From: an uncultured Ignavibacteria bacterium
Lineage (GTDB): Bacteria > Bacteroidota > Ignavibacteria > Kapaibacteriales > UBA2268
NCBI GenBank assembly: GCA_903911805.1
Contig: CAIWET010000192.1
Coordinates: 1 to 5,018 of the forward strand
Direction: 5' to 3'
DNA: 5,018 nt
In this document: positions 1 to 5,018 of the stretch, in pieces
Position numbering within the stretch: position 1 is the stretch's first letter
Layout: each line of letters begins with the position of its first letter
Position numbers and translations under genes: made by a program
Notes under the pieces: model-generated
Seen by the model: only the letters and a program-made list of their open reading frames with translations
Told to the model about the DNA's origin: nothing
Databases searched by the model: none

Positions 1-94
1 ATTATTTTGAAACGAAAATCAAATAATATAGTCATTTGATATTTTTTTGGTAAATTACAAATATTATTAGTAATAAATTATTGAGGTTTTTCAA
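1..94 (+). other. AT-rich upstream region of the ASST-like gene
   Basis: This stretch holds no coding sequence that I can support. It is very AT-rich and should contain the promoter of the gene starting at 95. TTTG tetramers lie at 6-9, 35-38 and 46-49, resembling half of the Bacteroidota promoter (TTTG, then TAnnTTTG about 19 bases later). No pair has the right spacing with an intact TAnnTTTG box, so I do not call a promoter. An in-frame TAA at 74-76 closes the frame upstream of the ATG at 95. The left edge is cut by the window, so the upstream neighbour is unknown. Confidence 0.5.
83..86 (+). promoter_or_regulatory. Shine-Dalgarno-like GAGG
   Basis: GAGG lies 8 bases before the ATG at 95, a normal spacing for ribosome binding. 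It supports that ATG as the start, together with the in-frame stop at 74-76 and the signal peptide that begins right at this Met. Many Bacteroidota genes do not depend on a Shine-Dalgarno sequence, so the match may be partly fortuitous. Confidence 0.45.
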
Positions 95-2632
95 ATGAAA
101 TTGCTTTTTACATTATTGTGTTTTTTTCTTGTAAATAATCATTGTTTTTCTGTAGAATCATTGATGTTTAAAGGCAAAGAGCAAACCAAGTCAGAAAAAA
201 TACTTTTTTTGAATAATACCAATGTTGTTGATTCGCTACCACCAGATTTTCCTTTAATTAGGATTGATACAAGTAATAATCCTGCTCCAGGAAGTTTATT
301 TTTAACTACTTTTAGTTTAAATCCAGAGGCATCAAATTATATAATGGTGTTGGATAGTTTGGCAAAACCGCAATATTATCATAAAGTTGCAATGGGTGGA
401 ATCGATTTCAAAATGCAACCAAATGGTTTATTTAGTTATGCAAGCGCAATTGCAGCAGGAGATATTCATAAAATTGGACCATTAACGGTTAATAATGCAA
501 AAGTAATTGATTATGTTTTGGATTCGAAATATAATATTATTGATAGCGTGCAATGTAAAAACGGATATTTGGCTGATACCCACGAATTTAGAATTTTACC
601 TAATGGAAATTATTTGATGTTATCTTATGAAGATGTTTCTGTTGATATGAGCAAAATAGTAGTTGGTGGAAATCCAAATGCACATATAATTGGATCGGTA
701 ATTCAAGAACTTGACGCAAAGAAAAATTGTGTTTTTCAGTGGAGAAGTTTGGATTATCTGCCAATAACTGACACACGTGATAATCTATTAAATCCAACTT
801 TTGAGCACGTTCACGCAAATGCCTTGAATATTGATACAGATGGAAATTTATTAGCATCTTTTGCTACAACTTGCGAAATAGTCAAGATAGATATGACCTC
901 TGGAGATATTCTTTGGAGATTTGGCGGGATGAAAAGTGATTTTGAAATTTCAGGGGATAATGATGATTTTTATAAACCGCTATATTTTACTCTACAACAC
1001 GATGTAAAAAGATTGCCTAATGGAAATATATTATTTTTTGATGATGGATTGCGAAAAAGCCCTCAATATTCAAGAGCTGTAGAATATTCATTAGACGAAA
1101 AGACTAAAAAAGCGAATCTAGTTTGGGAATTTAGAAGAAATCCGGACATATCAGGCTTTGCAATGGGTTCCGCACAAAGGTTATCTAATGGCAATACTTT
1201 AATAGATTGGGGTATGGTAATATTTGGTGAATTTAGAACAGTTACCGAAGTTACTCCAGATAAAAAAATAGTTTATGAATTATCTTTGCCTGGCGATATG
1301 TATAGCTATCGCGGGTTAAAATATCAATTGCCTGCTTGCCAGCCTGTGGCAAACGTAATGGTAAGCGAGAGTATTCAGGGAAATACATATAAATTCAGTG
1401 ACAAAAAATCAAATACTGGAGTTGAAATGTATTTTAAAGTTTTAAGTGCATTTATGTATAATTACATTACTTTAAAAAAATATGACTGCTCCCCTATTAA
1501 TCCAATATTTGCTGGAGAACCACCAGTATTAATTCCAAGCAGATATACTCTAAATACAAAAGTTGTCTATTCATTTAATAGTGAAATGAGATTTGATTTG
1601 GCTCAGTTGCCAAAATTCTATAATTATGACAATATGAAAGTATTCTTCCGCAAAACAGAAGGAAAAGGAATGTTCCAAGAATTGCCAACTACTTACGATG
1701 CAAATTCTAATAAATTAGTAGCAATGGCATCTGATTCAGGAGAATATGTTTTAGGATTTAATAGAATGATAGAAAAGATCAATCCTCCAAAATTAATTTC
1801 TCCATTTAATAATGCTCTTTTATTAAATAGGAACAAAGTAAATTTAAATTGGACTCCTACAGGTAGATACGATTCATTGAAATTAGAAATTTCTTCCGAT
1901 TCTTCGTTCAAGAACATTATTCAATCAATAGCTAATTTGAAAGAGACTAACTTACAATTAATGTTAGATACCAATAAAACATATTATTGGAGAACACAAA
2001 CATATTATAAAAATTTAGTAAGTAATTGGTCTGAAATTTGGCATTTTTCAATAGAAAATCCATTTATGGCTATTGAATATCCAAGAGGAAAAGATACTTT
2101 ATACAATGATTCAACTTATATTATTCGTTGGATCACTAATCTTAAAGATTCCCTTGCAATTACATTATATAAAGGCAATAATAAAAACCTTTTAATAAAA
2201 GACACTCTTTATAGCGAAACAAATGCTTTTGATTGGAAAGTTCCAAAAAATCAAATTGAGGGAGATAATTATTCAATTAGAATTGAAAATTTGATTCCTA
2301 AAACAAATATTGCTCAAACTCAAGATTTTTATATTAAAAATAGAATTTCTGATGTTATAAATAATGAAATAAAAGAAAATACAATTTCAATATATAATAA
2401 TCCGAATAATGGTTTTGCAAAAATGCAATTAGTTAACAAGTTTTCAGGCAATGTAAAAATCAAAGTAGTGGATTTATTTGGTAATATTCAATCGAGTGTT
2501 ATTGATAAATATCTTGCAGAAGGAACATATAATATTGATTTAAATCTAAATAATTTATATTTAGGCGTTTATTTCTGCATTGTTTCAACAGAGAAAAGTA
2601 CAGTAAGTGAGAAAATTATTATTATAAAATAA
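95..2632 (+). CDS. Secreted arylsulfotransferase (ASST)-like protein with Fn3, KNH-like and T9SS type A sorting domains
   Basis: Complete 845-residue protein. Residues 1-19 are a Sec signal peptide (Lys2, then a hydrophobic core, likely cleavage after Ser19). Residues about 48-405 form an ASST-like beta-propeller: N-G/D-G blade motifs recur near 108, 168, 248, 307 and 363, with ILWRFGG at 272-278 and QHD at 301-303. ASST enzymes move sulfate from one phenol to another without PAPS, through a sulfo-histidine; His163, His238/His240 (H-x-N, Asn242) and His302 are candidate pocket residues. The family arginine after the H-x-N motif appears to be Ala257, so activity is uncertain. Residues about 414-556 are a beta-rich region I cannot name. 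About 563-653 is a fibronectin III-like domain (LNWTP, YYWRTQ, WSEIWHFSI). About 657-748 resembles the Kre9/KNH fold (YIIRWIT, FDWKVP, YSIRIEN). About 763-845 is a T9SS type A sorting domain (SIYNNPNNG to the Lys-ending C-terminus), so export to the surface or medium is expected. It is transcribed alone, toward the kinase. Family and sorting domain are secure; sulfotransferase activity is inferred only. Confidence 0.88.
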   Translation: MKLLFTLLCFFLVNNHCFSVESLMFKGKEQTKSEKILFLNNTNVVDSLPPDFPLIRIDTSNNPAPGSLFLTTFSLNPEASNYIMVLDSLAKPQYYHKVAMGGIDFKMQPNGLFSYASAIAAGDIHKIGPLTVNNAKVIDYVLDSKYNIIDSVQCKNGYLADTHEFRILPNGNYLMLSYEDVSVDMSKIVVGGNPNAHIIGSVIQELDAKKNCVFQWRSLDYLPITDTRDNLLNPTFEHVHANALNIDTDGNLLASFATTCEIVKIDMTSGDILWRFGGMKSDFEISGDNDDFYKPLYFTLQHDVKRLPNGNILFFDDGLRKSPQYSRAVEYSLDEKTKKANLVWEFRRNPDISGFAMGSAQRLSNGNTLIDWGMVIFGEFRTVTEVTPDKKIVYELSLPGDMYSYRGLKYQLPACQPVANVMVSESIQGNTYKFSDKKSNTGVEMYFKVLSAFMYNYITLKKYDCSPINPIFAGEPPVLIPSRYTLNTKVVYSFNSEMRFDLAQLPKFYNYDNMKVFFRKTEGKGMFQELPTTYDANSNKLVAMASDSGEYVLGFNRMIEKINPPKLISPFNNALLLNRNKVNLNWTPTGRYDSLKLEISSDSSFKNIIQSIANLKETNLQLMLDTNKTYYWRTQTYYKNLVSNWSEIWHFSIENPFMAIEYPRGKDTLYNDSTYIIRWITNLKDSLAITLYKGNNKNLLIKDTLYSETNAFDWKVPKNQIEGDNYSIRIENLIPKTNIAQTQDFYIKNRISDVINNEIKENTISIYNNPNNGFAKMQLVNKFSGNVKIKVVDLFGNIQSSVIDKYLAEGTYNIDLNLNNLYLGVYFCIVSTEKSTVSEKIIIIK

Positions 2633-2648
2633 TCAATTAAGTTAATTT

Positions 2649-2684
2649 AAAATGGGTTTGAAAATCATTTCAAACCCATTTTTT
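2649..2684. terminator. Bidirectional intrinsic terminator between convergent genes
   Basis: The arms 2649-2663 and 2668-2682 are perfectly complementary over 15 bp around the 4-base loop ATCA. The stem core is ATGGGTTTGAAA with its complement. On the + strand the hairpin runs into six T (2679-2684), as expected of a Rho-independent terminator for the gene ending at 2632. On the - strand it ends in four U followed by more A/U, a weaker but plausible tail for the kinase gene ending at 2691. The hairpin starts 16 bases after one stop codon and its T-tract ends 6 bases before the other, so one element probably serves both genes. Confidence 0.85.
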
Positions 2685-2690
2685 AATAGG

Positions 2691-5018
2691 TTAATTCTCA
2701 ATAATATTTCTGACAGGAATTGTAAATTTAAAAGTTGTACCTAATCCTTCAGTACTCTCAGCCCAAATTTTTCCATTATGTTTATCAATGAATTCTTTAC
2801 TAAGGATTAAACCTAAACCAGTACTAGGTTCATTATCAGTTCCCTTTCTTGAAACTACCTCATCAATTTTAAATAATTTACTTAGAATATCTTTATTCAT
2901 ACCAATCCCTTCATCCTTGATAAAAACTTCAATATATTCATCTTTTAAATCATTATTATATTGTTTAAGTATTGCACCAACTTCAATTTTACCACCTTTT
3001 AAAGAGAACTTGATAGCGTTAGAAAGTAAGTTTCTTACCACAGAGCTGATTAATTGTTTGTCAGCAAAAATTGAAATATCATTATTCATTTTAACCTTAA
3101 TTTGAATATTTTTTCTATCTGTTACGGACTTGTTTATTTTTATAATATCAAGAAATATTGATAACATTGACAAATATTCTGGATTAAAATCAATCGAACC
3201 TCTTTGAACTTTAGACCAAGTAAGAAGATTCTCCAAAAGCGAAAATAAATTTTTAGCTGAGTCATTCAAACTATTTGCGAATTTTTTGATATCACTCAAT
3301 GCAAGCTTATTCATATCTTCAACTAATATTTGAGTAAATCCAAGAAAACCATTAAAAGGAGCTCTTAAATCGTGAGCTATGATTGAAAAGAATTTATCTT
3401 TGGTAGCATTCAATTCTTTTAACTTTAAATTTTGGCTATTGATAAAATCTTCATTCCTTTTTCTATCAGAAATATCTTGAATCATCCAAATCGATCCTTC
3501 ATCCGGAATTTGAATATCAACCAAATGTCCTGAAACAAGGCACCACAATTTAGTATTATCTTTTCTTTTCATCTCTATTTCAATTGTAAAAAGTTTTCCC
3601 TTTCTAAGTTCAGGGTATCCTATTTCCAACATTTTATCATAACCTTCTCTGTTAGCATAAAAAACTGATGTTTCCATACCAAATGTTTCACCAAAATTAT
3701 AACCAAAAATTTTATCATGAGTAGTATTTGCCCATTCAATTTTCCTATTCTTGACAAAACTAATACCTGCAGAAACAGTATCAAGAATAATTTTTTGTTC
3801 ATTAAGAAGTTTGTTAATATGATTTTCTGCATTTTTTCTATCTGCAATATCTCTTACAAACGCTAGAATATATTTATCTTCACCATAATTAACATATGAA
3901 GCGCTAATTTCTGAGGATAATAACTCCCCTTTTTTATTTACATCGATTGTTTCAAACTTTTGAGGTCCATCAATTTTAATCTTTTCAAAAATATCTAAAG
4001 TAAAAGAATGATCTTCAGGCAATTTTAGTTTATCAATGTGCATTCCAATAAATTCATCATCAGTATATCCAAAATATTTTAAAGCAGAGCTATTTGCTTC
4101 AACTATATGCTTACTTTCATTTATTAATATAATGGAATCATTTGCCTGATGCAATAATAGACGATATTTATTTTCATTCTTTGCTGCTAAAGCAATTGCT
4201 CTAGTTTCAGCTGTAACTATCAAAAAGAAAACAAAAGTCAGTAAAACACTAATTCCAATACCAATGAATAATGAAAACAAAGGTCTTGTTTCATCCATTC
4301 TATTAATCATTGATGGCATTGAAAATATTTCTATTGTCCAAAAATGACCAGCTAAATTTAGTTTTTTAATTGAACGAAATACGTGACTTTGTTGATTATA
4401 AACAACTTTATGTGAGTCATACATAATATTGTTCTGAGCAATAGAATCACCATCATAAATAATAACCTCAAGATCATTACTAAATTCTCCAAAAAGACCA
4501 TTCATTAGGTCATTCATCCTAAATGGTGCATAAACCCAACCAATAATGTTTTTTTGTCTTTCTTCAAAAGAAGGATTTACATTATTGTTTTTATAAAGTG
4601 GAATATACATCAAAAATCCAGATTGCTTATTTTTATCAGTTTCCTGAACTAACTCAACTTTTCCTGAAATAGTTGTTTTTGCTGAGTCTCTAGCAAGCGA
4701 CATTGCTAAATTTCTAATTGGCTCTGAAAACATATCATAACCAAAAGCTCTTAGATTTCTTCCACTAAAAGGTTCCAAATATATAATTGAACTATAAATA
4801 TCTCTGATTCCTTCAGGTCTAATATAATAACCAGTAAATCCTTCTTCTCGAAAATCAGCAATATGCTTTTCTTTATCTTCAGGTCTAATTATTTTCGAAA
4901 AGCCAATTCCTTGAATACCTGGAAATCTATCTTCTAATTTTAGTGAATTATTATACTCCTTAAAATCATTTCTTGAGACTTTTTCAGATGCGACGAAAAG
5001 GCCGTGAGCTCCACGAAG
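2691..5018 (-). CDS. CHASE-PAS-PAS sensor histidine kinase, N-terminus beyond the window
   Basis: The minus-strand frame is open from the right edge (5018) to TAA at 2691-2693, giving 775 visible residues without their N-terminus. Numbered from the edge, residues 1 to about 235 are a CHASE sensor domain (LRGAHGLF, GIQGIGFS, then EPFSGRNLRAFGYDMFSEP at 82-100), expected in the periplasm. Residues about 247-270 are a transmembrane helix. Two PAS domains with PAC ends follow, about 282-395 (FVRDIADRK) and 400-520 (MIQDISDRK). HisKA has the phosphoacceptor His549 in AHDLRAPF (codon 3374-3372). The HATPase domain has an N box (Asn663, Asn667), G1 box DEGIGM (702-707), F box LFKIDE and G2 box TGLGL (733-737), all intact, so it should be active. 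A first transmembrane helix and the start codon are expected just outside. A start at 4778 would be a TTG inside the CHASE domain and is wrong. There is no receiver domain, so a separate response regulator is needed; none is in the window. The ligand cannot be told; CHASE domains bind small molecules such as cytokinins in plant receptors. Confidence 0.93.
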   Translation of the reverse strand, partial: LRGAHGLFVASEKVSRNDFKEYNNSLKLEDRFPGIQGIGFSKIIRPEDKEKHIADFREEGFTGYYIRPEGIRDIYSSIIYLEPFSGRNLRAFGYDMFSEPIRNLAMSLARDSAKTTISGKVELVQETDKNKQSGFLMYIPLYKNNNVNPSFEERQKNIIGWVYAPFRMNDLMNGLFGEFSNDLEVIIYDGDSIAQNNIMYDSHKVVYNQQSHVFRSIKKLNLAGHFWTIEIFSMPSMINRMDETRPLFSLFIGIGISVLLTFVFFLIVTAETRAIALAAKNENKYRLLLHQANDSIILINESKHIVEANSSALKYFGYTDDEFIGMHIDKLKLPEDHSFTLDIFEKIKIDGPQKFETIDVNKKGELLSSEISASYVNYGEDKYILAFVRDIADRKNAENHINKLLNEQKIILDTVSAGISFVKNRKIEWANTTHDKIFGYNFGETFGMETSVFYANREGYDKMLEIGYPELRKGKLFTIEIEMKRKDNTKLWCLVSGHLVDIQIPDEGSIWMIQDISDRKRNEDFINSQNLKLKELNATKDKFFSIIAHDLRAPFNGFLGFTQILVEDMNKLALSDIKKFANSLNDSAKNLFSLLENLLTWSKVQRGSIDFNPEYLSMLSIFLDIIKINKSVTDRKNIQIKVKMNNDISIFADKQLISSVVRNLLSNAIKFSLKGGKIEVGAILKQYNNDLKDEYIEVFIKDEGIGMNKDILSKLFKIDEVVSRKGTDNEPSTGLGLILSKEFIDKHNGKIWAESTEGLGTTFKFTIPVRNIIEN

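Noticed and set aside
64..76. Small palindrome TTATTA-G-TAATAA upstream of the ASST-like gene, considered as an operator
   Set aside because: Six A/T-only base pairs around one central base are expected by chance in such AT-rich DNA, and the symmetry stops at both ends.
95..151. Lipoprotein signal with Cys17 as the lipidated residue
   Set aside because: The residues before Cys17 (VNNH) do not form a lipobox; an ordinary signal peptidase I site after Ser19 fits better, as does the T9SS domain.
121..210. Seven-base T tracts at 121-127 and 204-210, considered as phase-variable tracts
   Set aside because: Tracts of this length are common across this AT-rich window, including outside genes, and the frame is intact.
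600..857. Minus-strand open frame of 85 codons inside the ASST-like gene
   Set aside because: It lies opposite conserved propeller motifs, its product shows no recognisable domain, and the + strand gene explains the region.
1693..1917. Minus-strand open frame of 74 codons inside the ASST-like gene
   Set aside because: It is antisense to the junction of the unnamed domain and the Fn3 domain, with no recognisable product.
2788..3105. Plus-strand open frame of 105 codons opposite the kinase gene
   Set aside because: It is antisense to the conserved HATPase N, G1 and G2 boxes; the Ser/Leu/Ile-rich product looks like a mirror of the real coding strand.
3620..3847. Minus-strand open frame of 75 codons in another frame of the kinase
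   Set aside because: It overlaps the second PAS domain out of frame, and the PAS reading is clearly the real one.
2691..5018. Hybrid kinase or a kinase-regulator operon
   Set aside because: The protein ends right after the HATPase domain (TTFKFTIPVRN then stop), and the downstream neighbour is convergent and not a regulator.

Overview
The window is AT-rich DNA from a Gram-negative bacterium of the Bacteroidota/Chlorobiota superphylum (FCB group). The evidence is a C-terminal type IX secretion (T9SS) sorting domain on the first protein, since T9SS is essentially confined to that superphylum. The layout of that protein (arylsulfotransferase-like propeller, fibronectin III, KNH-like and sorting domains) and of the CHASE-PAS-PAS kinase would fit Ignavibacteria/Kapabacteria-type organisms or deep Bacteroidota. 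That finer placement is inference from remembered family members and was not searched.

Layout. Positions 1-94 are a short AT-rich upstream region with a Shine-Dalgarno-like GAGG before the first start codon. Positions 95-2632 (+) encode a complete 845-residue secreted multidomain protein with an arylsulfotransferase (ASST)-like beta-propeller at its N-terminal half. Positions 2633-2690 are a 58-base convergent intergenic region filled by a perfect 15-bp hairpin that should end transcription from both sides. Positions 2691-5018 (-) encode a membrane sensor histidine kinase (CHASE, transmembrane segment, PAS, PAS, HisKA, HATPase). Its reading frame stays open to the right edge of the window, so its N-terminus lies outside.

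The two genes converge on a shared terminator, so they are not an operon, and nothing in the sequence links them functionally. The kinase would sense a periplasmic ligand and phosphorylate a response regulator not encoded here. The ASST-like protein would cross the inner membrane by Sec and the outer membrane by T9SS, ending at the cell surface or outside. The most notable point is that the ASST-like protein keeps the propeller layout and the expected histidines but appears to have alanine where family members carry a catalytic-pocket arginine. I see no RNA genes, mobile elements, CRISPR arrays, defence genes or clear undescribed system.
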